From: Microcyclospora pomicola
Lineage: Eukaryota; Ascomycota; Dothideomycetes; Capnodiales
Assembly: GCA_002786065.1 (NCBI GenBank)
Contig: NHNY01000004.1
Span: forward strand, 1,240,001 to 1,304,000
Reading direction: 5' to 3'
Length of the DNA: 64,000 nucleotides
Positions 10,289 to 22,100 of the stretch are shown piece after piece (position 1 is the stretch's first letter; every line of letters begins with the position of its first letter). Position numbers and translations under genes: made by a program. Under the pieces are notes generated by a model. The model saw only the letters and a program-made list of their open reading frames with translations, searched no databases and was not told the DNA's origin.

Positions 10289-11895
10289 TCTTGAGCGATA
10301 GAATTTGGACAACACCCAGCGCCACCTCGCGTGAGTCGCGGACTTCAAATCTCAGATCTTTGTGATTGATAGGGTTTCAAGCAGTATCTATGTACTACGG
10401 ATGATCTAACCAGGATATCAATGTGAGGATAGTGGTACCGGTCGTCCTACATCCCTTGCGCATAACTTGACCTAAGCATCATTGTAAAGCTGCTGAAACG
10501 TAGAAAATCGCTTCGTACGGAAGGCAGAGGTATTGATAAAGGAAGACGTAAGGTGCTTGAACGTGTAAGTTCTGCACATGCGGGATATGACCATTGTAGT
10601 ATGAAGTCTACCTAGGCATCTAAGATATCAGCGCCATATTCGCCGTAATGTATGCGCCGCAACGAATAGTAATCCACATCGTCCTGTTCGATGAGCTGAG
10701 AACGCAACTTCTATAGCTCTAGCGACCAGTTGAGGATGACGCGCCACCAGCGTCTGCCAGAATAGAGCTACCGTACAGTAATTATGGTTCAATCAACTGT
10801 GGATGTAATCAACCACGAAATACTACCTAAGGTAGGTCGATTTGGCGGTCGATGCGGCGATGCGCGAGCGTGCTCTTAGGATTGTCCTCCACTCCGATCA
10901 AATCTACAGCGACCCGGGAAGAACAACGAACCCGTACCTACCTTAGTTTATTGCAAGGGAAGGTAAATAGCGCTGGATGCACACGACACAGTATCTACCT
11001 TACCTTGAGGAACCCATGATGTTCAGGCTAGGTCAATTCGGCGCCCATCCGCTACAAAGAGCGCATTAGACAGTACCTTAACCCTAAGGTACTGTAGGGT
11101 CTCCAAAGGGCGAATTTCAACGCAGATGATACTGTAGAACTACCTTACTCAACATTACCGGCCACCGCAAACTACTGTAATGAACCTAGGTACCGTATGA
11201 CCGCGACCGCCGCTGGATAATTGCGACACATATCAAGAAGGGCAAAAGTTTGGAGACACATATCGCCTATAGCAGGTTGTCGCATCGAGTAAGGTAGTGT
11301 GGCACACACATATAACTTCGTCGTAAAGCACTGTACCGTAAGGTAAGCATGAAGAACTTTTTTGGCAAGCCAGCTTGGATGAACGATCCTGGTTTCCAGA
11401 GGTAGGGGCATGCGTCAATCACGGAGCGGATACGCGGATCAAAATTTCTGGGACGACCATGCATAATGAAACAGAGTACATGACATAGAGAGTGGAACTT
11501 GAATACAGTACGTAAGGTGGTTTACAGAACTTCCGTGTGGCCTGCCGTTGCTGTCAGCGTTGACATCGTGTATGGCTTTGGCCTGGCCTGCTGAGAGATG
11601 AACCCCCGAATGTCCTTTGGAAGCACTGTGAGGGCCGATGCTGGTTATGTAGCCTGATGGCCTCAGCTACTGTCCGTCATGATTCGCCATCGTGTGTTCG
11701 CCGTGGTAATCCGCTGAAACTCCCACGAAGAAGGAGATGAAGACGCCAAACGCAAACGCTCAGACAATGTGAAAAGCAGAACCCCAGCCAGGAAACCGCC
11801 CGAGCTTTCCCCTTCTCCCCAACTCCGACCCATCTTACCCATTTTCGATTATGCGCCAGGTCCCGCAAGAAACTCAAATCATCACAACGCAAGGT
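10289..11895. other. Gene-free interval rich in AAGGTA/TACCTT motifs
   Basis: No open frame here has a supported product. The interval is convergent (SLATT gene from the left, MORN-RING gene from the right). Between 10829 and 11345 it contains ten exact copies of AAGGTA or its complement, several forming inverted repeats (see the separate repeat entry). Confidence 0.6.
10829..11345. repeat. Cluster of short AAGGTA/TACCTT motifs with inverted repeats
   Basis: Exact copies start at 10829, 10939, 10960, 10996, 11001, 11074, 11086, 11141, 11291 and 11340. Chance would give roughly one per 2 kb counting both strands. At 11071-11080 and 11085-11094 two copies form a perfect 10-bp inverted repeat (CAGTACCTTA and its complement, 4-base spacer). 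At 10823-10835 CTACCT and AGGTAG flank one base. Near-matches such as ACCTAGGTACC (11184-11194) lie in between. There is no coding capacity; the function is unknown. Confidence 0.7.
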
Positions 11896-14700
11896 TCAGT
11901 CCAGCACGATGCGAACACCGTAGAGCTGCACACGCGCCAAGATACGTTTGCGACACATGGGGCAGTTATCCATCTTGCTGGCGCATTCCGAGCAGGCAAG
12001 GACGTGGCCGCAGTCGTAGAAGGCGGTGGTGATGTCGCGGCCGTAGCAGATGTTGCAAACACTGCGGTCCACGTCGGAGAACATGCCGGTGAGGGTGAAG
12101 GCGCCGTGCTTTTGACCGTGCTCCCAGCCGCCCACATACTTGTTGCCATTGTGCTCCGTCAAAGTGCCTTGGCCGTGGTGCTTACCCTCGTACCAAGCGC
12201 CGGTGTACGTGCTACTGTTTGATGCATAAATCATCGTCCCTTTGCCATGTGGGAGGTCGTTCTCGAACTCGCCAGTGTACTCGTCGCCTGACATGGTGAT
12301 GAGATGGCCATGCCCATGGCGCATGTTGTTGCGCTTGCCGCCGCAATAGTAGTCCTGGCCCAGCGCGTCGATCGTGATGTGGCATGGCTTGACCGAGGAT
12401 TTGGTCGTCGCCGTGACGCTGGTGAATTGGACCGAAGCCGCAAGTGGGTCGACGGGAGACGTGGCGTCGTTCTCTTCCGCGTCCGACATGACCACATCAT
12501 CGCCGTCCATGCGCCATTGTGGAGTGTCTGCGCCACCACCGGACGCAGATTGCGGGGCAGTATCTCCGCCGTCTCCTTCCGCCTCATCATGAGTGCAGGA
12601 ATCTGTCATGCGGGGATGGGAGTCGAGAAATTGATTCCGAACTCCTGGCCATGACTCCACGTCGAGCGATCGGATGCTCTTCCTCTCGTATCTTACATAG
12701 AACACAGCATACGCGACCTCCTCCCGGGCCCACTCGGTGTGAAGCCGTTGTGGCATATGTAAGGTGCCGTCCTTAGCGACAGCCTTACGTTCTTTCACCC
12801 CACAATGTGTCCCAGTAGCTTGTTTCTGTGTCAAGGCCACTATCTTTGCATCTCGATAGCCGTACCAGAGAGTCCCGACGCCACGAGGCCGAACGTAGAG
12901 CGTGTGCTGGTTGGACGTCAATGGACCAGTATGCGTCACATAGGCATACAGGTGGTATTTGGAACCGCCGATGCTTAGACATTCGTCCATCTCAACTATG
13001 TTGACGAGCTTTTTCCATTTGCGAGTCCTGGTGTCGAAGTCGTGTCTTTGCAACTCTAGCGTGACCAGTGTTGTGGCGGGAATGCGTTGGGTTTGCGCCT
13101 CCACTGCTTGTTTCACACTGCTTACATATTTGGTCTTCAGCCTGTTGCTTCCAACCGCATATCCTTCGTTTGCCTTGAGCGTACCAATCACACTCTTCAT
13201 ATGGGCGAATTCGTGCCTATCGCAGCCTTCAGCCAGCTTCTGCGCAAACCACTGCAAAGAGGTGATTACATCACCAGTCTCGGCAGATTTGATGCTGCCA
13301 TAGCCTGGCGAACACTTCCTGCTCAGCATTTTCAGGAGGAAGGTCTGGAGCAAGCCGATCGGTTTGCAGGTGCTCTTTGTTCGGTAGACGAGTGATCTGA
13401 ATTGGGGAACATGTAGCAATGCTCCGATGGCTGGAAACTCAGGCCCCGGAAAGATGAACGGCCTCAAACCAGTGGTCTCGACGCTGTGTTGGAAAAGTGC
13501 CTCAGCATCCAAATTCGAATCGTGCGCCCACATACAACCAGTCGGATCATTCACCACACGGATGAACGCTGTGAAAGCGAGGGTGTCGTTCTTGAGAATC
13601 GCCGTCCTTTGCCCAAACCTTCGCTGATGGAAGTTGTAGTGGTAGTCGTGGGAGAACTTTTGCCACCCGTAGTCTGCGGATCTGTGCTTGTACTGATGTG
13701 CGTCCGAGTGGAACTCATAGACTCGGGGCTCGGCCGGGTTGTACATCACCACTCCGATCTGTGCAGCGACCGATCGACGCTTCCTGAGCTTTGTTCGCTC
13801 ATCCGCCAGCTGAGGGAAAGGCAATAGCTGGAACTCCTCAAACTCCGGCGACTGCGACGACCGCATCGACACGCATTCGATATATATGCTGAGGTAGCTC
13901 GACTTGTCCCCGCGCGGGAAGAATTTGATCCTCCAGTCGTAGCCTCCGATGTGAACGACATCCGACAGCATGACACGTGCCTTGTTTGGCTGCTCTCTTG
14001 TTCCGTTGTATGCGACCGTAAAGTCAATCCTCCCGCTCTCCCTGATTGTGATCTCCTCGTCTTTGACATCGACAAATGTCTCCTTCTCCCAGTGTTTCAC
14101 GTCCTTGGCGCTGTACTCGACTTTGGACTGGATATGCTCGAGCTCGTCATGACTTGGCTCATCCGTGCATTCGGCCAGTGGCCGCCAGTGATGGCGCCGA
14201 TGCCCAGACTGCTGCTGTTGCTGCTCCTCCGTCTCCTCCACCTCGTCACTACCGTCGTCCTCGCCATCGTCCTCGGATGACTCCGCATGGTGTTGGGTGT
14301 TTGAGTTATCTGTAGATACTGGAGGTTGACGAGGGATCGGGATGGGTGCAGTTGCGGAAGCGTTCGAAGGGGGCATGATGTCTCCGAGCGGTGGTAGAGT
14401 GTTCGACTCGGGAAAGGTGAGCCCAGTGGCAAGTGATGCGTTTGTGGACCGGGCAGCGTGGAAGTTGGGTCCAGGTAGTGGCAGATCTGATGTGGTCGTG
14501 ACAGTAGTGGGAAGAGGGAAGGAACCGGCGAGATGCTCGGGTGGCTGCAGCGTGCTAGCAGCCTCAGCGAGAGCAAAGAGTGCGGCCGGTGCTGGGGTCC
14601 ACGAGGAAATTGGAGGTGGTTGCGGTTGGGATGTAGCAGGAAGAGCGTCGAGACCAGCGTCGGCTGGAGTGGGTGCAAAGTGCACGTGGTTCAAGCTCAT
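11896..14700 (-). CDS. MATH - degenerate USP - MORN - RING protein (putative E3 ligase)
   Basis: Single-exon gene. The first ATG is at 14700 (the frame opens with TTG at 14766), giving 934 residues. Residues 1-180 are Pro/Ser/Thr-rich with an acidic and Gln stretch. Residues about 222-392 look like a MATH/TRAF domain (IGGYDWRIKFFPRG, YLSIYIEC, then AFTAFIRVVNDPTGCMW). Residues about 411-673 follow the order of the USP7/Ubp15 catalytic domain: an FRSLVY helix end, TTLVTLELQRHDFD, YHLYAYVTHTG, QHTLYVRPRGVGTLWYGY and AYAVFYVRYE. The Cys box is gone (FPGPEFPAIGALL instead of N-x-G-x-T-C), while a His (599) and an Asp (617) remain. Residues about 784-873 contain about three MORN repeats (YTGEFENDLPHGKGT, YTGAWYEGKHHGQGT, YVGGWEHGQKHG). 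A C3HC4 RING closes the protein at 878-934 (CNIC...C-G-H-x4-C-x2-C...CPMC). I infer an E3 ligase whose pseudo-deubiquitinase part binds ubiquitin or a substrate. Confidence 0.8.
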   Translation of the reverse strand: MSLNHVHFAPTPADAGLDALPATSQPQPPPISSWTPAPAALFALAEAASTLQPPEHLAGSFPLPTTVTTTSDLPLPGPNFHAARSTNASLATGLTFPESNTLPPLGDIMPPSNASATAPIPIPRQPPVSTDNSNTQHHAESSEDDGEDDGSDEVEETEEQQQQQSGHRRHHWRPLAECTDEPSHDELEHIQSKVEYSAKDVKHWEKETFVDVKDEEITIRESGRIDFTVAYNGTREQPNKARVMLSDVVHIGGYDWRIKFFPRGDKSSYLSIYIECVSMRSSQSPEFEEFQLLPFPQLADERTKLRKRRSVAAQIGVVMYNPAEPRVYEFHSDAHQYKHRSADYGWQKFSHDYHYNFHQRRFGQRTAILKNDTLAFTAFIRVVNDPTGCMWAHDSNLDAEALFQHSVETTGLRPFIFPGPEFPAIGALLHVPQFRSLVYRTKSTCKPIGLLQTFLLKMLSRKCSPGYGSIKSAETGDVITSLQWFAQKLAEGCDRHEFAHMKSVIGTLKANEGYAVGSNRLKTKYVSSVKQAVEAQTQRIPATTLVTLELQRHDFDTRTRKWKKLVNIVEMDECLSIGGSKYHLYAYVTHTGPLTSNQHTLYVRPRGVGTLWYGYRDAKIVALTQKQATGTHCGVKERKAVAKDGTLHMPQRLHTEWAREEVAYAVFYVRYERKSIRSLDVESWPGVRNQFLDSHPRMTDSCTHDEAEGDGGDTAPQSASGGGADTPQWRMDGDDVVMSDAEENDATSPVDPLAASVQFTSVTATTKSSVKPCHITIDALGQDYYCGGKRNNMRHGHGHLITMSGDEYTGEFENDLPHGKGTMIYASNSSTYTGAWYEGKHHGQGTLTEHNGNKYVGGWEHGQKHGAFTLTGMFSDVDRSVCNICYGRDITTAFYDCGHVLACSECASKMDNCPMCRKRILARVQLYGVRIVLD

Positions 14701-16009
14701 GGTCAGCGTAGAGAGCTTGATGAGCTGATTGTGGATCTGTGTCTCCACCGTCAAATTCGGCAGCAAAGCTAGCTACGACGCCGCTGTCATCCTTCAGGCA
14801 GACTTGTTAGTTCATGTCTTCGGCTCTTCACGTGTCTGTGTGCTGTCCAGGTGAAGAAGTGAAGACAATTATGGAATGGCCGGGGAGCGAGTGGCAAATG
14901 GCAGGCAGTGGACAGTGACAGGACGGTGCAGATGGTAGTGAAGCCTCAGTTCCGGAGTGGGTCCAGTCGTGATGGCCAGGATGTGTCGAGGCGGCAGCAG
15001 CAGGCCGTGATCAGAACGGCGGTGATGAGGTTACCAGCATGGAATGGCGGGACTGAAAGGTTCTGAAGTCGTGCACTACATGAGCGATGTGAGCTGTGGT
15101 ATGAATGAGGGTGAGGTGGTGAGGCTGGTGTGCAGTGTTGTCGTGTCAGAAGTGGAAGCTCGAGGCCGCGAGCGAGCGGAACAGGTGCAGTGGCCGGCCA
15201 CACCTGAGGCACAAGTGCAGGTATAATGGGTACGCGATGTGTACTTGTGAATAAATGTACAAGGTGGTGCAGCCTCGTGTACATTTATGTACCTCGCCTT
15301 ATGGATGAAGCAGCAGTGTCACATGCATGCTGTACGACCGGAGAGCCCCACCACGATACGGTAAGATAGAGATGCATGTGAAGACAAGGGTCTGGTACTT
15401 ACAAGGAGGTACCTGAATGTGCTGCTGCTTTCAGACGACAAGGAAGAATGTTCAACAATCGCGGGCATTCAACTTGGTACTTGTAGGATCCTCAACCAGC
15501 TCACTTGATCCGTTGGAGTGAGGTAGGCTGCAAACGGCGGCGTACAGTCATGGAGGACTGCGGTCAGCGCTGCAGCACTCAGGCAGCAATCATCACCAAT
15601 TCGCTTCATGAGATAGCTCCGACCCTTGCATGCACGGCTATGCCCGCGAATCAGCCCTTGCCGCAACACGTGGCGGCGCTTCCGAGATCCGAGATCAAGA
15701 TAACACACCTCGACGAGCAACGAATCCTGCTCCAGCCATAACTTGATGTGGCGACTGGCAAGCTGAGATACGAAACACAGTACTGATGCTAGCTCATCAG
15801 GAGACCTCTATGTGCTGAACCCATAACGGTCGAAGATATCTCGGGTCAGGCTCGGCTAGAAGTCCGAAGCGGTGTGAAGCGAATTGTACATGACCTCTGG
15901 GGCTATCGGGCATAGCTCGCGAGGCTGGTGACCGGCACATCACAAACGTGCTGAAGAGACTCATGCCCACGAACGGTATCCTAGTTCTGGACCAACACGG
16001 CCATGTTCT
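14701..16009. other. Gene-free interval between MORN-RING gene and DYS1
   Basis: About 1.3 kb that should include the MORN-RING promoter and the DYS1 3' UTR. Frames are short and overlap on both strands. The only notable structure is the 11-bp inverted repeat at 15251-15288. Confidence 0.5.
15251..15288. repeat. 11-bp perfect inverted repeat
   Basis: ATAAATGTACA at 15251-15261 is followed after 16 bases by its exact complement at 15278-15288. It could form a stem-loop or bind a dimeric factor. It lies about 550 bp upstream of the MORN-RING start codon. Confidence 0.6.
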
Positions 16010-17157
16010 TTATGACTCTGTCTTAGCGAAGGTGGCAGCCACAATCAGTGGGAAAGCAACAGTGGCTTCGACGAAGACCTAAATGGCGTTGACCTGTCAG
16101 CATAATTCGCACTTGAAGGGGATGTCGGTGAAATGGTAGAAGGTGTCATTACCTTGACACTCTCCGCATCCGCCTTGATCTTGCCCCAGCTGACTGCCTC
16201 GTCTGGTCGAGCGCCAGCATCACTACCATCGAACTCTTGGGCGGTGTTGATGAATACGGCGCTCTCGGCGCCATTACGCATCAAACACGCATTCGCGATG
16301 TGATGCTTGACGATCCCACCTCCCAACACAATCATGCCGGCCCGCTTGGCGCGAACGGATATGGTGTTGATGCGGCGGATGTCCTCTACGATGTCGATCC
16401 TCAGCTGTTGTGGCGACGACTTGAAGGTGTGGAAGTAGAGCATGTCGCCAAGACTTCCATCCGTGAGCGCGGGACAGAAGACGGGGATGTCGTTTTTGTA
16501 CGCCCAGTAATACACCGACTCCTCGTTGTCGATCTCCTTGCCCAGCCGTGCGATGATCTTGCTGGGAGTCCAGTTGAGTGGCTCCTCGTTGTCTCTGGCT
16601 GCCTCCTGTTCCTCCAACATACGATCAAGGATGGGCACCACCCAGTCCTCGAAGGCGCAGTAATTGCTGTTGGGGACTATGAGATTGCCGATGCGATTCA
16701 TGCCTTGCTTCCTCAAACCTGCGCCATCGGTCGAAAAAGAGCCGAGATGGGTAGGAGCCAGGCACTTGATGAAGTCCTCTTCCACACCTCCGGCCGTCGT
16801 GACAATGGCCGAGACATGTTTGTGCTGGACCAGCCATCGTAGTGTTTCCCGCAGGCCCGAAGAGATCAGGTTCGAAGTGTATCCAAGAAACACGGTGGTT
16901 CCCTCGCCACTTTCGGGGTCCCGCCACAGTCGCATACCGTCGATGATCTTCGCCGCCTGTCCGATGGAAGAGGCTTGGAAGCCCATGCTGGACATGTTCT
17001 CCACCATCTCCGCAACCGAGACATTGCGGTTCGCGAACGCATTGAAGTCCAGGCCTTTCACAGGAATGGCATTGTGGGCGATCGGAGCAGATGGCTTCAG
17101 CACAGCATCTGTCGCTCCCGCGGGTGCCGCGCCGTTGCTTACATCGTTGGAAGTCAT
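16010..17157 (-). CDS. DYS1: Deoxyhypusine synthase
   Basis: Transfers the aminobutyl group of spermidine to a lysine of eIF5A, the first step of hypusine formation, using NAD. Exon 1 is 17157-16153 and exon 2 is 16078-16010, with a 74-nt intron; total 357 residues. The NAD/spermidine-site features are visible: [14 protein letters not shown] at about 120-132, the LTDGSLGDM block at 231-239, and the active-site lysine K284 in [12 protein letters not shown]. The last 22 residues after the splice ([20 protein letters not shown], then ES) restore the family's conserved C-terminus. Two AG acceptors lie close together; only the proximal-to-exon one, ending at 16079, gives that ending, so I chose it. 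Reading through the intron would replace the end with an unrelated tail. Confidence 0.95.
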
Positions 17158-19130
17158 GATTGCTGGAATGCTTCAAGTGATCTAGTCCCGGGCACCCGAC
17201 GACTGAACACTTGCAAAATTCTGCACGTTCGGTAGATTTCGTCACGTCACCAAGCCACAGATCCAGCTGGAGGTGCAGAGTTTTGCCCCAAACTCGGCAA
17301 GCGCATCGGATAAGATCAGATCTACATCCGGGGACTGAGGCACCAGAATTCCTGCTCCCTGATTAGCGCTGGCCAGGACTGGCGGTGGTGCCGCCGTGGA
17401 TCTGCATGGTACTGTTGCTGAGCGAGGAATGGCGTACAACAATCCTGCATCTGGAATGTGAAGGGTTCGCGGACGTGGACCCACAGAAAGACAGAACTCG
17501 CGATCCTAATACTGGCGGGCTGTGCGTAGAGGTAGGTACTGCATCTATTTTACTTTACATATTACAGTACCCACACGCCACTTTCAGGGGTGGGCGAGTG
17601 TCGGGGAGTGCTTAACGCAGATGCTAAGACACTGCTTCCCGCCCCGTCTCACACATGCGAGCGATCGATGACATAAGACGACGTTCCAGTCCCAGCCCAA
17701 CGGCTGATGATCACCTGCAAAGCCTCGACAAATCCCTCCAATCACCGCCGGCCCAGCGGCACGATACGCTAGCGTCATGCACGAAAAGCTAGACGATAAT
17801 AATGGACTCCACCTTACACTGCGATCCCTGGATTCCAGGTTTTGTTCCCGCCTACATACGTATGTTGCATGTGTGGACCGTATCGTCTACGGATCATATG
17901 GGTCGTGTGAAGATCCAGCAGCTCTGTTCGTCACGTCGCCCGGATTGTAGATGTAGTTCGGATGATCAACCGCACATCACGCAGAAAGTGCCGTATTAGT
18001 CGCACCCGTCCACAGAGTATCACCATCCTATCACCGCGCCGACGCCAAGACACTGGAACCGTCATGCACGAGATTAGGGTGGAGCCAATCAAGCGCGGGC
18101 GACGGCTATCCGCCGTGCTGTCACGCCTACAGTAGCCACAGTCGCAGCCACGGTCATTCTCACGATTCCACCCTCACCCTCCGCTAATCGACCTGACTAC
18201 TGTATTGCACAACCCGCGCCCACGCCGACCTTATGTTCCCGTTCCAGCCTAGCGAACCCTCCACGCTGCTTGGTTTTGCTGCTTGCTTGCTGCACACTCC
18301 CTCTCCCGATTCCACACTCTCTTCGCCATCGTGCACATTCGCTGTCGTGCGGCTGTGGATGACCTGCCGACCACGCCAAGATCACCGCCGTTCTCTTCAT
18401 CGTCTCGGTCTGCATCTATCGCACGAACTCGCCGCGCTCCCGAAGCCGCCGCCATCTTCTTGCGCCTGAAGCCGTGCTCGTTTCATTTCTCTCGCCTTGT
18501 CGCGCACTCTTCTTCGGCCTATCTGCTCCACGTTGGCCGTCAACCAGATCGCATCACCGTCAGCTGCGGTACTGTCTGCATCTCCGTCGGCCGCTCACAT
18601 CACGACACATCACGAGCTGCCAGCGCCGCCATCTCAGTGTCATCCACGACACTGGCGGGCCACGACGACGACATCCACGGATACGAAACCGGGGACGAGA
18701 GTCTACTCCTTCCGGCCCCAGCGTCACGTTACCGGCCAGCTGCCTCGCCTGCGGGAGAAGAAAGTGGTGGCTCGGCTAAGGATTAAGGTTTGCCGGCCAG
18801 TGCGCACTCCACAACGGCTAGCGTCTTCGATTGGCTCCTGCAACCTTCGAGATTCTGACCTGCCGGGCGTGAAACGACTCTCACACACACCCAACGCGCT
18901 GCCTGTCTGGGCGCCATCCTATCCCACGCACTCTGCTTGAGTCCTACACCGCATCACAACTCTCAGCACTTCCTCCTCACATTGGCAGGCCTGTCGCCTC
19001 CCGTCAGCTGACTTTCGGAGATTCTTCACGTGGCCTGCGTGCCCGATCCAGCGTCGCGGCGCTTGTGGCGCTTGCACACCATCGCACGCGAGCTCACCAC
19101 TCCATGGACGTCAACCTCTGAAGTCTTGCT
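17158..19130. promoter_or_regulatory. Divergent promoter region of DYS1 and SNT1
   Basis: About 2 kb separate the divergent DYS1 and SNT1 start codons. The 900 bases before SNT1 are strongly C/T-rich on the + strand, as fungal promoters and leaders often are. Open frames on both strands are low-complexity Ser/Arg/Pro artefacts of that composition. No RNA gene seen. Confidence 0.5.
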
Positions 19131-22100
19131 ATGTCGTCGCGATATCCGCCCTCCGACTATCGTGTGCCCAGGGATAGATCGCGCTCTCCTCCGCGCTTCG
19201 ACCGACGAGCCTCCGCTGCAAGTGCCTTCGATAGCAGGCCTCAGCCAACGCCAAGGACCTCCTCGGATGCCCCAAGGGCGCCTCGATCGCAGTTTGATGC
19301 ACCTCGTGCTCCCCCAGGCGCAGGACCAAGCCCGACCACTTCATCACGACCGACTTTCTCTTCGTTGAGAGACGCGCCGCCGCTGGGTAGCAATGACCGT
19401 GGCAGGCCTTTTCGCGAGCGGGATGATTACCGTCGGGATCGGCCGCCTTCGCCTCGTGAGCGGTCGCCTCCCAGGCCATTCAAAAGCTCGCGCGATTACC
19501 CTCCACGGGATGTAGATGTGAGTCGCCCGCGACGAAACTCCAGAGATGGCTCTCTATCTGCTGGAGCCACGTACCCCGAAAATCCGCCGTTTCCGCCCGC
19601 TTCATTCAGTAGGGGTGGATTTGGTGGTCGCGGCAGAGGTCGCGGTGACTTTGAGTCAGGCCGTGGTCGTGGTGGTCGCCGCAACCTGGATGACCGTGAT
19701 CTGTTCCGCCGTGATCGATCTCCTCCACCGAGATGGGGACGAGATTTGTCACGTGACGACAGAGAAGCAGAGAGGCGAGATGAACGCCGGTTCGATCGTC
19801 GTGAGGACGATCGTCGACCAGATTGGTCTGAACGCGATCGCGATCCTGTCGAACGTGGTCGTCGGGACCAGCCACCGTCACGACCTGAGCCCCGACAGAT
19901 GAATGGCTCTCCTCATAGTGCTACTGGGAGTCATGCTGGCTCGCAAGCTCCGCCGATTGATCCTGGCAGACTCGCGCTGATTGAAGGCTCTGGAAACGAT
20001 GGTGCTGCTCGACGACAGTCTGTGCCTCAGAATCATGCGCCGCCCCGTCGTGAGGTCCCAGAAACACCTTCATACCTGAATGGGCGAGCTGATGCCACAG
20101 CCAACCGCTACAACCAGCGGGGCTCATCACCTCCCACTCAAGCTCCTCCAGTCCCAGCCTTTACACTTTCGTTCGCACCGACTGCTCCCGCGGCTACGCC
20201 TGCAAACAACGGACCTGCCACTAAACCGTCACAGCCAAGTGCCACGTCAAGATCTGATGAACCTGGGCATCAAGAAGTGGCGCCACATATCAAACGGACA
20301 GACCCTCCACCGGAAGCCCCTGTTGCACCAAAAGCACCAGCACGGGCTCCGATAGCTCCCAAGACTCAGCTGGCAGAGACACCACCGACTGCACCAAGAG
20401 CACTTCGCGCCCTCGAACACGACCCTATGGCAGGGCCTCATGGCAGATTGCAGGGCGTCAGATCTTTAGAAAGCTTAGCAGGCGCTCGTGCTCCCCCTAG
20501 TGGTCCTGCTTTCGCCCGGGCTAGCGTCCCGCCACGAAGTTCCTCCACTGTGCAGAGTATTCCAACCTCTACATCAGGTCTTGCGACGCTGACACAACCC
20601 GTGTCACCTTCCATGCATCAGATCACCGCACCAACAGGACCACGAGCTTCGCGCGTCTCCCCGGCCTTGGCATCTCTATCTCCGCGACCTCCATTTGCAT
20701 CGCCGCGCCCTGACGTTGTTGGTGCCCCCGCGTTCCCCGGACAACAGCGAGCACAGACGCCACCGCCTCCATCGGGTCCGCGCAAAAGATCGATCAGTGT
20801 CTCGCCGAAGGTGTCGACGATAGCCGTGCCCACTGCACCAAAGGCTGATCGAGTGCCTCCATCCGCGCCGCGAGCAGGGCCCAATGTCCCAGGGCGGACA
20901 GCCGAGAGGCAGGGCGGGCCTCCACTGTGGGCTGTACCGTCAGCACCCAGAAATCTACAGTGGAATCAGTGGAAGCGTCCACCGCCTCCTGAGTCGAAGC
21001 TGGTGCCTGCGAAACGAGACAGCGCTGGTGAGGCAAAGGAACGTCAACAGGAGGCACATCTGCACGACTTGTCCGGCAATGTCTCAGCAATGCCGTCCAA
21101 CGTGCCACACGATACCGTACACGAACGCAATCCCACGAACGATAAGATGGATATCGATAACGACGTGGAACCACCTGCACATTCGGCACAGCAGTCGTTC
21201 TTCGGACAGCCTACAGAGGTCACAGAGGACGAAGAAATGTCTGATGCCGCCGAAGAGGAGATGGTGTCCAGTAGCGAAGACGAAGGCTTGGACGTCGAGG
21301 ATGAGGCACTGTTCAACGCCAAATTCGAGAAGAGGAAGCGCGAACTTGAGGGGAAACTAGTGGACCTGAGCGCGAGGGAGTACCGTGCTACTACGCCGCT
21401 CGAAAGTATTGCCCGACTCGCTCGAATCTCCTTGAGTGACCTTCAGCGAGTCATTGAACATCAGGAAATGGACGTCGAAGAGTCAGCTGGGGTGAAGAAG
21501 AATCGCCTCAGGGTCACACAGAATTCTGATAGTGAAGGTAATGCTGACGTTCTGACGCCAAAGGGAGAGGAAGACACCCGAGTTCAGATACGTAGCGACG
21601 ACGACCAAGTGCCAATTCGCCACGTTCGCCGTCCCAGCCCTGAGATCATAAACTTACCGTATCTCACCAAGCCACCTCACCGTTCGTTCAAGCAAGAGCC
21701 AACCTATGAGATCGCTTCCTCCGACGAAGCCTTACAAGCTGTCGTGCTCGAGGCTGTGAAGGCTGATGAAGACCACATCAGTGTTGCTCAAGCGAGGTGT
21801 GAACAAGACTTCGCGGAAAAGCTGCGGATCTGGCGTGTCCAATGTGCAAGACTGGACAGAGAGCAGGAGGAGCAGGAGAATATCGAACGACAGAAATCGA
21901 TGGAACCTTTGCCAGAGCTGGACGTGCCACTATCATCCACTAGCAATGCTGGCTCAGAAGGAAGACGCCTGAATAAGTTTAGCAGCGAGTATGTCATGGA
22001 GCAGGTTTTGAGACAATCTGAGGAGACTGCACGGATCGAGCAGGAAAAACTTGATCGCAAGGCCAGAAAAGTGCAGGCTGACATGGAGAAGGAGGCAATC

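Noticed and set aside
18283-18940. Ser/Arg/Pro-rich frames before SNT1
   Set aside because: Artefacts of the C/T-rich leader; three frames are open at once.
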